Assembly (NCBI GenBank): GCA_017516485.1
Contig: JAFXCH010000063.1
Location: 1-64,000 of the forward strand
DNA from: Clostridia bacterium
Lineage (GTDB): Bacteria; Bacillota; Clostridia; Oscillospirales; Acutalibacteraceae
Length of the DNA: 64,000 nucleotides
Direction: 5' to 3'
In this document: piece after piece, positions 34,798 to 43,922 of the stretch
How positions within the stretch are numbered: the stretch's first letter is position 1
How the letters are laid out: every line of letters begins with the position of its first letter
Position numbers and translations under genes: made by a program
The notes under the pieces: generated by a model
What the model was told of the DNA's origin: nothing
Database searches by the model: none
What the model saw: only the letters and a program-made list of their open reading frames with translations

Positions 34798-34854
34798 ATT
34801 GCCACGGTTTGACGGTAAGCATACACAATCGCCCTCACAATCAGGAGGTTGAAA

Positions 34855-36684
34855 TTGAAAACAAAAAAAACAACAAAAGAGCGTAATGAGCGTTTTGTAA
34901 ACCTCAAGAACACTTTTTACGCTATCAAGACAATTCACAGGTGTGCACCGTTACTGCTCACCTCCTTTATCCTCACACAGACCGCATTCTGGTTTTTCAC
35001 AGGCTTTATTCAGGAGATACTGTTTCTCAAACTCCTTTTATCGCTTATTGAAAGCGGCGGCAGCTACAAAGAGTATGTGTTACTCGTACTTATGTTTGCT
35101 GCTTCGGGTCTGCTTGCAAAAGCAACAGACTGTTTCACGGATTACCTTGTATGCACGAGGATGAAACATTTTTACAAGAATCTCAACGACCGCATTTTTA
35201 AAAAGGCGGTCAGCGTTGATATGGCTTGTTTTGAAAACCCCGAGTTTTATGACAAGTACAAGCGCGCAACGGAAATCATCACAAACGACCATTCGAGCGA
35301 ATTTGCCTACCACCTTGCAAGCGTTTTTGCAGGCGGTCTCACGGGCATATTTCTCGTTATCTATGTAGTATCTATCGACCCTAAGATACTGCTGATAATG
35401 CTCATTGTGCTTGCAGTTGTAATTGCAGAAACGGTAAAAGGCAAGCTTGAAGTAAAAAAAGACCAAGAAATGACCACACACAAGCGCTCAAAGGAATATG
35501 TCAAACGCACTGTTTTCCTCAAGGATTTTGCAAAGGATATCAGGACCTCGGGCATATTCGGCGTAATGTACAACCGATTTGAAACTGCTGTTGAGAATAA
35601 CCGCGAAATAATCAGAAAATACGGCGTAAAGCTGGCTGCACTCGAGCTTATCGCAGGTCTTTTCGGCAAAGCGTTACCCGTAGCGGTTACATACACCTAT
35701 GCCACCTACCGCTTTGTTGTAAAAAAGAATCTTGCTGTTTCGGATTTCTCCGTTATTATGACAGCGATGAGCAACCTTAAGGATGTACTCAACGACCTCG
35801 GTCGTGCCGTTTCTTTCATCCGCAAAGAGGCAGCCTACTTCGGCAACCTCAAGGAATTTTTCGAGTACGAATCAAAAGTTACGGGCGGCGACATAATTGC
35901 CGACGAATTTGAAAGTCTCGAATTCCAAGATGTGCATTTCACCTACCCCGGTGCAAAAAAGCCCTCCCTCAACGGAATTAATCTTAAAATAAACAAGGGC
36001 GAAACTATAGCAGTGGTAGGCCACAACGGTGCAGGCAAGACCACATTTGTAAAGCTGTTATTAAGATTTTACGACCCTGACAGCGGTACAATTTTATACA
36101 ACGGTACAGATATAAGAGAATACAACATTGACTCTATTCGTGAAAGGCTTGCAACCGTATTTCAGGACTATAAGGTTTTTGCCCTCACAGTCAGCGAAAA
36201 CGTGATTTGCCGTGAAGAGAACAGCGAAAAAGACAACGCACTTGTAACCGATTCGCTCAAAGCGGCAGGCATATACGAGCGTGTTATGGTTATGCCCGAA
36301 AAAGAGCAGACCGTTTTCACGCGTGAGTTTGACGATAAAGGCATCGGCCTTTCTGGCGGCGAGCAGCAAAAGCTGTGTGCGGCAAGAATGTTCGCAAGGC
36401 AGTTTGATATGGCATTGCTCGATGAGCCTTCATCCGCGCTCGACCCTATAGCAGAATACAAGATGTATGAAAGCCTTATTGATGCAACAAAGGATAAGAC
36501 GGTCATTTACATATCCCACAGACTTTCAAGTGCCGTGCTTTCCGACAGAATATATGTATTTGAAGGCGGCAGTGTTATCGAAAGCGGCACTCACGAGGAG
36601 CTGATGTCGGCAGGCGGCAGCTACTTTGAAATGTTCACGCTCCAGGCATCAAGCTATAAGGATGAGGAAAGGAGCGTGAGCTGA
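34855..36684 (+). CDS. ABC exporter half-transporter, subunit A
   Basis: Fused membrane/ATPase half-transporter (609 residues from TTG 34855, seven bases after AGGAGG). About six helices lie in residues 20-320. The ATPase has Walker A VVGHNGAGKTT, a Q-loop in VFQDYK, signature LSGGEQQK, Walker B MALLDEPSSALD with the catalytic Glu, and H-loop ISHRLSS. It pairs with the next gene as a heterodimeric multidrug/peptide exporter. Stop and next start are two bases apart. The closest relative in the window is the gene at 61923. The leader/terminator upstream suggests induction by translation stress. Confidence 0.93.
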   Translation: MKTKKTTKERNERFVNLKNTFYAIKTIHRCAPLLLTSFILTQTAFWFFTGFIQEILFLKLLLSLIESGGSYKEYVLLVLMFAASGLLAKATDCFTDYLVCTRMKHFYKNLNDRIFKKAVSVDMACFENPEFYDKYKRATEIITNDHSSEFAYHLASVFAGGLTGIFLVIYVVSIDPKILLIMLIVLAVVIAETVKGKLEVKKDQEMTTHKRSKEYVKRTVFLKDFAKDIRTSGIFGVMYNRFETAVENNREIIRKYGVKLAALELIAGLFGKALPVAVTYTYATYRFVVKKNLAVSDFSVIMTAMSNLKDVLNDLGRAVSFIRKEAAYFGNLKEFFEYESKVTGGDIIADEFESLEFQDVHFTYPGAKKPSLNGINLKINKGETIAVVGHNGAGKTTFVKLLLRFYDPDSGTILYNGTDIREYNIDSIRERLATVFQDYKVFALTVSENVICREENSEKDNALVTDSLKAAGIYERVMVMPEKEQTVFTREFDDKGIGLSGGEQQKLCAARMFARQFDMALLDEPSSALDPIAEYKMYESLIDATKDKTVIYISHRLSSAVLSDRIYVFEGGSVIESGTHEELMSAGGSYFEMFTLQASSYKDEERSVS

Positions 36685-36686
36685 AG

Positions 36687-38483
36687 ATGAAGAAAAAAGC
36701 CAAAACCAAGCACAGCACGGTTTCAAACGTACTGTATATGCTTCGGCTGATGTTCAAGGTCTCACCCGGTCTTGTAATAGGTGAAATCGCTGAGGAGATA
36801 ACCTCCGCACTGCCGGGCAAGCTCATATCCGTTATAGGACTGAAATTTGTCATTGACGAAGTGCAAAAAGGCTCAGACCCTAAGAAAATAATTCTTGCAA
36901 TTGTTCTGATGCTCGGCATAATCATAGCCTGCGAGGCTTTTGCCAATATTTTCTATGAGCTGTATGTATACAGAGAGCGTGAGAAGCTTGACCTCGGCGT
37001 ACAGTCGATATTTTACAAAAAAGCTGCCGAGCTTGACCTTGCGAGATACGATGACCCCGGATATTACAGCGATTTTATTCTTTCAATCGAAAACACCTCG
37101 GACAATATCCGCTCAATTCTCAGCCTTGTACGCGGCTATATCGAGCAGGTTATATCGTTCATTACTATTGCGGCAATTATGCTGACGATCGACCCGATAT
37201 GCCTTGTAATAGTACTTTTATCCGTAGTGCTGTTTATACCTTTAGGCAGGTACACAGGCAGCCTGCAGACCAAAAGACGTGAGGCCATAACCGAAAAGCA
37301 CCGCAGAGGCGACTACTTTGCAAGGCTGTTTTATCTGCCCGACTACGCAGGCGAGATACGCACGAGCGGCGTTTATCCCCTGCTTCGTAAAAGATTCAAC
37401 GAAAGTGCCGATGACGTTGTACGCACACAGAGCAGATTTGTCAAAAAGCTTGACTGGCTGTTTTTTGCACAGGAGTTTACTATTCAGGTTGTTGGCTTTA
37501 TGCTCATACTCAGCCTTTATATCGGCTACCAGACAATAGTTACGGGCAATATGTCGGCAGGTGATTTTGTTGCAACCTTCAACGGCTCGGTACAAATAGG
37601 CAGCAGCATACTTTTCCTCACGGTTTACAGCCTTCGTAACTTCACCGAAAGGTCGAAGATGATTGAGAAATGCCGCGAATTTCTCGGCGAAACCTCAAAA
37701 ATTAAAGACGGAAAACACGTCGCTGAATGCGGCAAACCTGAAAAGATATCAGTCAAGAATGTCACCTTCGCATACGAAGGTAGTGAGGGCGACTGCATAA
37801 ACAATGTTTCGTTCGAAATTATGCCGGGTGAAAAGATTGCGCTTGTCGGCTACAACGGTGCAGGCAAGACTACACTTACAAATCTGCTGCTTCGTCTTTA
37901 CGATATAAAAAACGGCTCAATAGAAATAGGCGGCAGAGATATACGTGAAGAAACCGTTGATTCGCACCGTGCACGCTTTGCCGCAGTGTTTCAGGATTTC
38001 TGCATTTTCGGTGCAACAGTCGGTGAAAATGTAGCACTCGAAAAAGACTATGACTCCGAGCGTGTGCTTGAAGCGCTTAAACTTGCAGGCTTTACAAAGC
38101 CTCTTCCGAACGGTCCTGATACCGTACTTCTGCGCGAGTTTGACGATGAAGGCATGATGCTCTCCGGCGGTGAGCAACAGAAGCTCGCTATCGCACGTGT
38201 ATTCTACAAGCAGTGCCCGTACATCATACTCGACGAGCCTTCGGCAAATCTCGACCCCGTATCCGAGTACGAGCTAAATCAGGCAATCAGCCGCAACTGT
38301 GAAAACAGAACGGTAATTTTCATTTCTCACCGTCTCTCAACCACTCGCCACGCGGACAGAATACTGATGCTCGAAAACGGTAGGATAATCGAAAGCGGCT
38401 CACACGATGAGCTTATGGCACTCAACGGCAAGTATGCTTATATGTTCAAACTTCAGGCAGAAAAATACAACGACCAGCAATAA
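36687..38483 (+). CDS. ABC exporter half-transporter, subunit B
   Basis: 598-residue partner of the gene upstream. The membrane domain runs to about residue 330. The ATPase shows LVGYNGAGKTTLTNLL, VFQDFC, LSGGEQQKLAIARVF, YIILDEPSANLD and ISHRLSTT. Both subunits keep the catalytic Glu, so neither site is obviously degenerate, unlike many heterodimeric exporters. It resembles the gene at 60131 and keeps the same A-then-B order. It is followed after 15 bases by a secreted protein gene in the same operon. Confidence 0.93.
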   Translation: MKKKAKTKHSTVSNVLYMLRLMFKVSPGLVIGEIAEEITSALPGKLISVIGLKFVIDEVQKGSDPKKIILAIVLMLGIIIACEAFANIFYELYVYREREKLDLGVQSIFYKKAAELDLARYDDPGYYSDFILSIENTSDNIRSILSLVRGYIEQVISFITIAAIMLTIDPICLVIVLLSVVLFIPLGRYTGSLQTKRREAITEKHRRGDYFARLFYLPDYAGEIRTSGVYPLLRKRFNESADDVVRTQSRFVKKLDWLFFAQEFTIQVVGFMLILSLYIGYQTIVTGNMSAGDFVATFNGSVQIGSSILFLTVYSLRNFTERSKMIEKCREFLGETSKIKDGKHVAECGKPEKISVKNVTFAYEGSEGDCINNVSFEIMPGEKIALVGYNGAGKTTLTNLLLRLYDIKNGSIEIGGRDIREETVDSHRARFAAVFQDFCIFGATVGENVALEKDYDSERVLEALKLAGFTKPLPNGPDTVLLREFDDEGMMLSGGEQQKLAIARVFYKQCPYIILDEPSANLDPVSEYELNQAISRNCENRTVIFISHRLSTTRHADRILMLENGRIIESGSHDELMALNGKYAYMFKLQAEKYNDQQ

Positions 38484-38498
38484 AGGAGTTAGAAGAAA

Positions 38499-39560
38499 AT
38501 GAAGAAACTCATCAAAGCAGTTATCTGCATTGCTCTTGCACTGTCGCTTACCTTCAGCGCTTCTGCGGCAGGTCCGCAGGGAATCGGTGACACTTTCACA
38601 TCAGTTTTTGACAGTATCGTACGCTTTTTCTCAATACTTTTCGGCGATATATCCGACTTATTTGAGGGCGGATACACAAGGGTTGATATTGACGATTACT
38701 CTCAATTCACATTTGATATACCGGGACTCGACAGCGGCTTTGTACCGCAGGGTCTTTGCTACAGTGATGAGCTTGAAATGTTCCTTATAAGCGGTTACAC
38801 TGATGACAGCAACTCAAGGATTTATGCAGTCGATGCTAAAACAAATACTGCAAAAGAAATAATACTCAAGGATTTCACCGCTCACGCAGGCGGAATTTCA
38901 GCAAACGGCAAGCACATCTGGGTAGCTTCGGGCGGAAACGCAGAAAAAGGCGGCTATCTCTATCACCTTTCAACCGATGATATCATCAAGGCAGAAAGCG
39001 GTGACGAGCTTGCTTATGACAGCAAAACTCAGGCACCCGTCAAAGGCTCATTCCTCGGTTGCTCCGATAATATGATATGGGTTGGCGAATTTTACACAAA
39101 GAGCGGCGGTTACGAGGTCAATCCCGCCCACGCTTACGGTAAGAATCACTCATGGGCTTGCGGTTACAGCACTGACAATGACGGTAAGCTGAAGCTCGAA
39201 GCTGTGATTTCAGTACCCGATGAGGTACAAGGAATGACCGTACTTTCCGACAATACAGTTATTTTCAGTACGTCATACGGCAGATACAATGACTCCAAGT
39301 TACAGATTTATACACCCTACACCGAATGGGACAAGGGCACAGTAAGTATTGACGGTGAGGAAATCCCCTTCTACGGCTGTGACAAGAGTGACCGTACGGC
39401 AAAAATTGAAATGCCGACACTTATGCAGGGTATAGAAATGGTAAACGGAAAACTCTGCGTTATATACGAATCGGGTGCAGAAAAATACTCCAACGCAAAA
39501 GAAGTTATCCCGTATGCTCAGTTAATAGATATTGATTCTGTACTGAATCAAGTCAGATAA
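38499..39560 (+). CDS. Secreted beta-propeller-like protein of unknown function
   Basis: 353 residues with a classical signal peptide (about 1-24, basic start, hydrophobic core, ending ASAAG). The mature part repeats strands such as PQGLCYSDELEMFLISGY, AHAGGISANGKHIWVASGG and VQGMTVLSDNTVIFSTSYG, which suggests a propeller fold like SMP-30 or PQQ-type proteins. I cannot assign a family with certainty. It is third gene of the ABC exporter operon, so it may act outside the cell with the exported compound. Confidence 0.65.
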   Translation: MKKLIKAVICIALALSLTFSASAAGPQGIGDTFTSVFDSIVRFFSILFGDISDLFEGGYTRVDIDDYSQFTFDIPGLDSGFVPQGLCYSDELEMFLISGYTDDSNSRIYAVDAKTNTAKEIILKDFTAHAGGISANGKHIWVASGGNAEKGGYLYHLSTDDIIKAESGDELAYDSKTQAPVKGSFLGCSDNMIWVGEFYTKSGGYEVNPAHAYGKNHSWACGYSTDNDGKLKLEAVISVPDEVQGMTVLSDNTVIFSTSYGRYNDSKLQIYTPYTEWDKGTVSIDGEEIPFYGCDKSDRTAKIEMPTLMQGIEMVNGKLCVIYESGAEKYSNAKEVIPYAQLIDIDSVLNQVR

Positions 39561-39563
39561 AAA

Positions 39564-39608
39564 AACGGCAGAGGCTTGCACAACGCAAACCTCTGCTGTT
39601 TTTCTTTT
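39564..39608. terminator. Bidirectional terminator
   Basis: AACGGCAGAGGCTTGC (39564-39579) pairs with GCAAACCTCTGCTGTT (39585-39600) with two non-Watson-Crick positions. A T-run follows on plus and an A-run precedes. It ends the ABC operon and the convergent phosphoesterase. Confidence 0.85.
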
Positions 39609-39610
39609 AA

Positions 39611-40600
39611 TTATTTAATGTCGATTTTGTACTCATAAGCTGTGTACCAAACATTACTTGAGTAACTGCGGCCACGGACAAGCACATAGTCATCATAAAC
39701 CTCGAAAACAAAGCCTGTACCGCTCATAATCTGACCCATGGGGTTAAAGTACATATAGCAAGGCAGGTTTACTGATGTAATGTTGCCGTAGGTTTCGACG
39801 CTTCTGTAATTCCAGAGCTTCGGTGTAATCTTGTCGCCCATACCAAGGTGAAGGTGACCGCTGATATAGATTACATTTTCGTACTTCTGCAGTACAGCCT
39901 CAACCTTTTCGGACTGCTCACCGATACCGCCGTCCATCGGCTCGGGCTCATCGTCACCCCAGGTAACGGGCAGGCCGTGGCTATTATTTATAGGCTGGTG
40001 GAATACTACAAATATCGGCAAGTTGTCTTTAGAAGCCTCTGCCATTGTTGCATCGAGCCATGCAATCTGCTCATCACTGACGTAGGCATCCGTACCGTCA
40101 TCCTCACTGCTCATTACAACGAAAGTATAGCCGTTGACCTTTGTTGAGTAATATGTCTTTTCAAGTTCAAGACCCATTATCTGACCGGCATACTTCATAA
40201 AACGCTCCTGCGATTCGGGGAAACGGTCATCCTCATCACTGCCCCACGTATCGTGGTTACCTACAGAAAGAATGATATTGTCCGCAGGGTCATATTTCGA
40301 GAAAACATCAACGGTTTTCTGCCACTGTTCTTCGTATGCGTGGTCGGTGATATCACCTGCGTGAACAAGTGCATCAAGTCTGTAATCAGAGTTTTCCATA
40401 TCAGCAAGACCTAACTCAAGCATAAAGGAACGTGTTGCCGAATCCTTCATATGAGTATCGGATATAGTCGCAAAGGTAAGTTTTACGTTTTCTTCGTCCT
40501 TGGGAGCAAAGTCAGCAGAAATATTACCTGCAACAGGGTAAGAAATAAGGGTCGTTATCGCCATAAAAAAGGCAGATATTATTCTGAAAAAAGTTACCAT
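39611..40600 (-). CDS. Exported metallophosphoesterase
   Basis: 329-residue calcineurin-like phosphoesterase with an N-terminal hydrophobic segment (about 4-26) acting as signal peptide or anchor. Metal-site motifs: TISDTHMKD, VHAGDITDHA, SVGNHDTWG, VVFHQPINNSHG and ISGHLHLGMG, all intact. The start has GAGGTGAG upstream and follows the GH4 stop by 15 bases, so it is second in a two-gene operon after the glycosidase. It may release phosphate from extracellular phospho-sugars; that is inference. Confidence 0.87.
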   Translation of the reverse strand: MVTFFRIISAFFMAITTLISYPVAGNISADFAPKDEENVKLTFATISDTHMKDSATRSFMLELGLADMENSDYRLDALVHAGDITDHAYEEQWQKTVDVFSKYDPADNIILSVGNHDTWGSDEDDRFPESQERFMKYAGQIMGLELEKTYYSTKVNGYTFVVMSSEDDGTDAYVSDEQIAWLDATMAEASKDNLPIFVVFHQPINNSHGLPVTWGDDEPEPMDGGIGEQSEKVEAVLQKYENVIYISGHLHLGMGDKITPKLWNYRSVETYGNITSVNLPCYMYFNPMGQIMSGTGFVFEVYDDYVLVRGRSYSSNVWYTAYEYKIDIK

Positions 40601-40615
40601 ACTTCAGCTCACCTC

Positions 40616-41959
40616 TCAGTGATACTTCGGCATCCAGTCGCCGTGCACCTCGATAAGCTCGTCAACCATCTTGACAATATCGTCAAGGCTTAACTCTGAG
40701 CCTGTATGCGGGTCAAGCATAGCTGCCTGATAGATATGCTCTTTCTTCTTTGTGACAGCAGCTTCAATTGTGAGAAGCTGAGGATTGATATTTGTCATAT
40801 TCATTGCGGCAAGCTGTACGGGGAGCTTACCCATATGGCAGGGTGTAACACCGCTTGAATCGATAAGGCAAGGTACTTCAACGCAGGCATCTGCAGGGAG
40901 ATTATCGATAAGACCTGTATTGAGTACGTTACCGCCAATCTTATAAGGCTTGTTTGTAACGATAGATTCCATAATATAAGAAGCATACTCGTGTGAACGT
41001 GTATGTGTAACATTACCGTTATCGAGAATTTCTGCCTTTTCTCTTGCCCAGCGGTCAATCTGGTTTACACAGCGGCGCGGATACTCATCGAGAGGAATAT
41101 TGTAATCTGCAATAAGGTTCGGGTACTTATCCTTAATATAGAACATATTGTACTCTGCGTTGTGCTCGCTTGACTCTGTGCAGTAGTATCCCAGACGCTT
41201 GATATAATCAAATCTTACCATATCGCTGTGCTTCTTCTCGGGGTCGGAGGTTGCAAGAGCAGCAGCGTTGATTTCAGCAGCTCTGCGTCTGATTTCGGGA
41301 TAGAGGTCGTTGCCGTCCTTATCGTGGATTTCGAGCAGCCAAGCCATATGATTGATACCTGCAATACGGTCATATCTGCCCTCAATCTTATCATCCATAC
41401 CTACGTGATGAAGCAAATCCTTTGAACAGGACTGAACAGAGTGACAAAGACCTACTGTTTTGATGCCTGTATAGCGTGTCATATAACCTGTAAGGATTGC
41501 CATAGGGTTGGTATAGTTGAGGAACCACGCATCAGGGCAAACCTCCTGCATATCGCGTGCAAAATCCTCAAGCACGGGAATTGTACGAAGGCCGCGCATA
41601 ATACCGCCGATACCGAGTGTATCAGCAATAGTCTGACGAAGGCCGTACTTCTTCGGAATTTCAAAGTCGGTAATTGTGCAGGGGTCGTAAAGGCCTACCT
41701 GAATTGCATTGACAACAAAGTTGGCACCGCGGAGTGCGTCCTTACGGTTTTCAACGCCAAGGTATGTCTTGATTTTAGCCTTGCCGCCGTTTACGTTTTT
41801 ATTGATTGCGCTGAGGATTATTTCGGAATCTTCAAGACGCTGCTTGTCAATATCGTAGAGAGCGATTTCTGATTCGCAAAGAGCCTCTGTGCACATACAG
41901 TCGCCGAGAACGTTTCTTGCAAACACGGTACTGCCGGCACCCATAAATGTAATTTTCAT
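40616..41959 (-). CDS. GH4 family alpha-glycosidase
   Basis: NAD- and Mn-dependent glycosidase that works by oxidation at C3, elimination and reduction. 447 residues. The NAD site is ITFMGAGSTVFARN, the conserved NYTNPM lies at 148-153, and metal-binding Cys172 and His173 are in CHSVQ (172-176). A CHSV motif is associated with alpha-glucosidases/alpha-galactosidases acting on unphosphorylated substrates. It has no signal peptide. A further HNAEYNMFYIKDKYP block is typical of GH4. It is first gene of the operon with the phosphoesterase. Confidence 0.9.
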   Translation of the reverse strand: MKITFMGAGSTVFARNVLGDCMCTEALCESEIALYDIDKQRLEDSEIILSAINKNVNGGKAKIKTYLGVENRKDALRGANFVVNAIQVGLYDPCTITDFEIPKKYGLRQTIADTLGIGGIMRGLRTIPVLEDFARDMQEVCPDAWFLNYTNPMAILTGYMTRYTGIKTVGLCHSVQSCSKDLLHHVGMDDKIEGRYDRIAGINHMAWLLEIHDKDGNDLYPEIRRRAAEINAAALATSDPEKKHSDMVRFDYIKRLGYYCTESSEHNAEYNMFYIKDKYPNLIADYNIPLDEYPRRCVNQIDRWAREKAEILDNGNVTHTRSHEYASYIMESIVTNKPYKIGGNVLNTGLIDNLPADACVEVPCLIDSSGVTPCHMGKLPVQLAAMNMTNINPQLLTIEAAVTKKKEHIYQAAMLDPHTGSELSLDDIVKMVDELIEVHGDWMPKYH

Positions 41960-42084
41960 TGTATATCATCCTTTCGTTTGAATAATATTTATTCTTAAAG
42001 TTAATATACAACATATTTTCTTATAAGGTCAAGGAAAAGCGACACGAAAAACTGTACAAAATATGCTCTGTGTTTTTGTGCAAT

Positions 42085-42120
42085 AAAAAAGCTGTGTAAA
42101 GCTATACCACCTTACACAGC
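42085..42120 (-). terminator. Terminator after small membrane protein gene
   Basis: GCTGTGTAA (42091-42099) pairs with TTACACAGC (42112-42120). On the minus strand a T-run follows. Confidence 0.8.
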
Positions 42121-42136
42121 ACACTGTCGGCAAAAA

Positions 42137-42547
42137 TCAATAAAGAGTCTTTGCAAGCACGAAGCAAGTCCACAATGCAATAACAAAAGCACCCTCGGCA
42201 GGAATTGCAAGCTTGGTATACGGACATTTCCAACCCTTGTCAACACAAAGGAAGATTGTACGGGTTACAAAAACAGTTGTCGCAAAGAAAAGGCCGCCTA
42301 TAAGTGAATAGTACGGCGTCTTGAGCGCAACTGTCAGAAACAGCAGAAATGCACCGAGTGCAAAGGAAATACCGCCGTAGTAAACTCTTATCTCCGTCTT
42401 ACCTGCATTATCAACAGGCTTGACCGAAAACTTCTCGGCATTCTTCAGCGGACTTGAGATAAACACAACCGCCATACCGAAGAAATAGCCTACCAGACCG
42501 ATAACTGCAACAGCGGCAGGGATATTTGACATAAGAATTTCTTTCAT
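42137..42547 (-). CDS. Small DUF4345-like membrane protein
   Basis: 136 residues, four predicted helices. The stretch EIRVYYGGISFALGAFLLFL resembles DUF4345 proteins, of unknown function. The start is behind AGGAGATG. It is last in a run of minus-strand genes and is separated from the FAD gene by about 70 bases that contain a small stem (AAGCAGCATACTGCTT). No function is assigned. Confidence 0.55.
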   Translation of the reverse strand: MKEILMSNIPAAVAVIGLVGYFFGMAVVFISSPLKNAEKFSVKPVDNAGKTEIRVYYGGISFALGAFLLFLTVALKTPYYSLIGGLFFATTVFVTRTIFLCVDKGWKCPYTKLAIPAEGAFVIALWTCFVLAKTLY

Positions 42548-42618
42548 AATTCACATCTCCTATGTAAAGTTATTTAGCTTTACTTGTTTAAAATCAAACT
42601 GAACAAGCAGCATACTGC

Positions 42619-43920
42619 TTATTTTGCATTTGGCAGATACGCACCCAACTTTTTCAGAGTATCCTGAAGCTCTGACGTATCAACCTGCCTTACATCCTGA
42701 GTGTCGCATGCAAGTGCCGCTGCAGCACCTGCAGCCTGACCTGTTATAAAGCAGCCCGGCATAACCCGTACGGATGCCTGCATCTGCCTTTCTGCTCCGA
42801 TACATCTGCCTGCAACGAGCACATTTGAAAACGAAACGGGCACAAGGCTACGATAAGGTATACCGTAGGATTCACCTGCACCGTACCGAATATCGTATTC
42901 TTTTGAAAACCGCTCAAATTCCTCATCATCGGTATTCATTACATGAATATCTACAGGATAACAGTATCGACCAATTTCATCATCAAACACTGCTCGGTCA
43001 AGATAATCTTTGAATCCGAGCATATAATCGCACACTATTCTGCGTGATTCACGTACACCAAGCACGGAAGCAGTGGCACACAGCACCATATTCTCATAGC
43101 CCTCGAGATAAGTTTTATAGTACTTCTCGTATTCGGTCATTGACTGTCTGCCCCGGACCATAGCTTCCGTAAGTGATTTTTCATCAACGGGATTTACACC
43201 GAAGGTATGACCGATATTACCTCCTGCCATACCGTTGCGGCGAAAATACATACCCGGAAGATGTCGGTCTTTATATGTAATAACGCCATCTTCATAAGCT
43301 TTTTCGATAAATTCGCTCTGACCGCCCCCGACTTTTCCATCGTCAACATAAGCCCAGAGCGAGCACAGAGTACCCGGCATAACACAGTTGTTTTCATCGC
43401 CAATCTCAAACTTACCGCCACCCAAGGCACATAAATCTCCGTCACCTGTACAGTCGATATAAATTTCAGCTTTCACGGCAAACATACCGCTTTTGGAAGT
43501 GAGTATTACAGCATTTATGTGTCCGTCTTCGCACACAGCATCACAGACGGAAGTAAAAAAAGAAAAATCCACATTTTCCGATTTTAACAGCTTGTCATAT
43601 TCGCGTTTCAATTCTTCTGCATCAATTGTTGACCAACGGCTGCCCCATTCGGATGAATTCACAGGCACTGTATTTTTAAGTGCCTGCCTGATTTCAAAAC
43701 CGATACCCGATGCAACGGTGTTCACTCCGTCACTGAACGGAGCAAAAGCAGGCACAAGTCCCGTTGTACCCATACCGCCGAGGCAGCCTGTTGCCTCAGC
43801 TAAAAAAACTCTTTTGCCTGAACGTGCTGCAGCAACAGCAGCGGCAACGCCTGCCGCACCTCCGCCTGCAACAAACACGTCAACGTTATATTTTATTTCA
43901 AGCTCTTTTGTGTACTGCAT
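42619..43920 (-). CDS. FAD-dependent oxidoreductase (FAD_oxidored family)
   Basis: 433-residue flavoprotein paralogous to the one at 13220. The dinucleotide fold is VFVAGGGAAGVAAAVAAARSG, then VFLAEATGCLGGMGTTG (the flavin-contacting Gly-rich turn) and IDCTGDGDLCALGGG. The C terminus has LVAGRCIGAERQMQASVRVMP and GQAAGAAAAL. No signal peptide is seen. It starts two bases after the DUF4434 gene stop, so the pair is coupled and may act on the same carbohydrate. The substrate is unknown. Confidence 0.85.
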   Translation of the reverse strand: MQYTKELEIKYNVDVFVAGGGAAGVAAAVAAARSGKRVFLAEATGCLGGMGTTGLVPAFAPFSDGVNTVASGIGFEIRQALKNTVPVNSSEWGSRWSTIDAEELKREYDKLLKSENVDFSFFTSVCDAVCEDGHINAVILTSKSGMFAVKAEIYIDCTGDGDLCALGGGKFEIGDENNCVMPGTLCSLWAYVDDGKVGGGQSEFIEKAYEDGVITYKDRHLPGMYFRRNGMAGGNIGHTFGVNPVDEKSLTEAMVRGRQSMTEYEKYYKTYLEGYENMVLCATASVLGVRESRRIVCDYMLGFKDYLDRAVFDDEIGRYCYPVDIHVMNTDDEEFERFSKEYDIRYGAGESYGIPYRSLVPVSFSNVLVAGRCIGAERQMQASVRVMPGCFITGQAAGAAAALACDTQDVRQVDTSELQDTLKKLGAYLPNAK

Positions 43921-43922
43921 AA

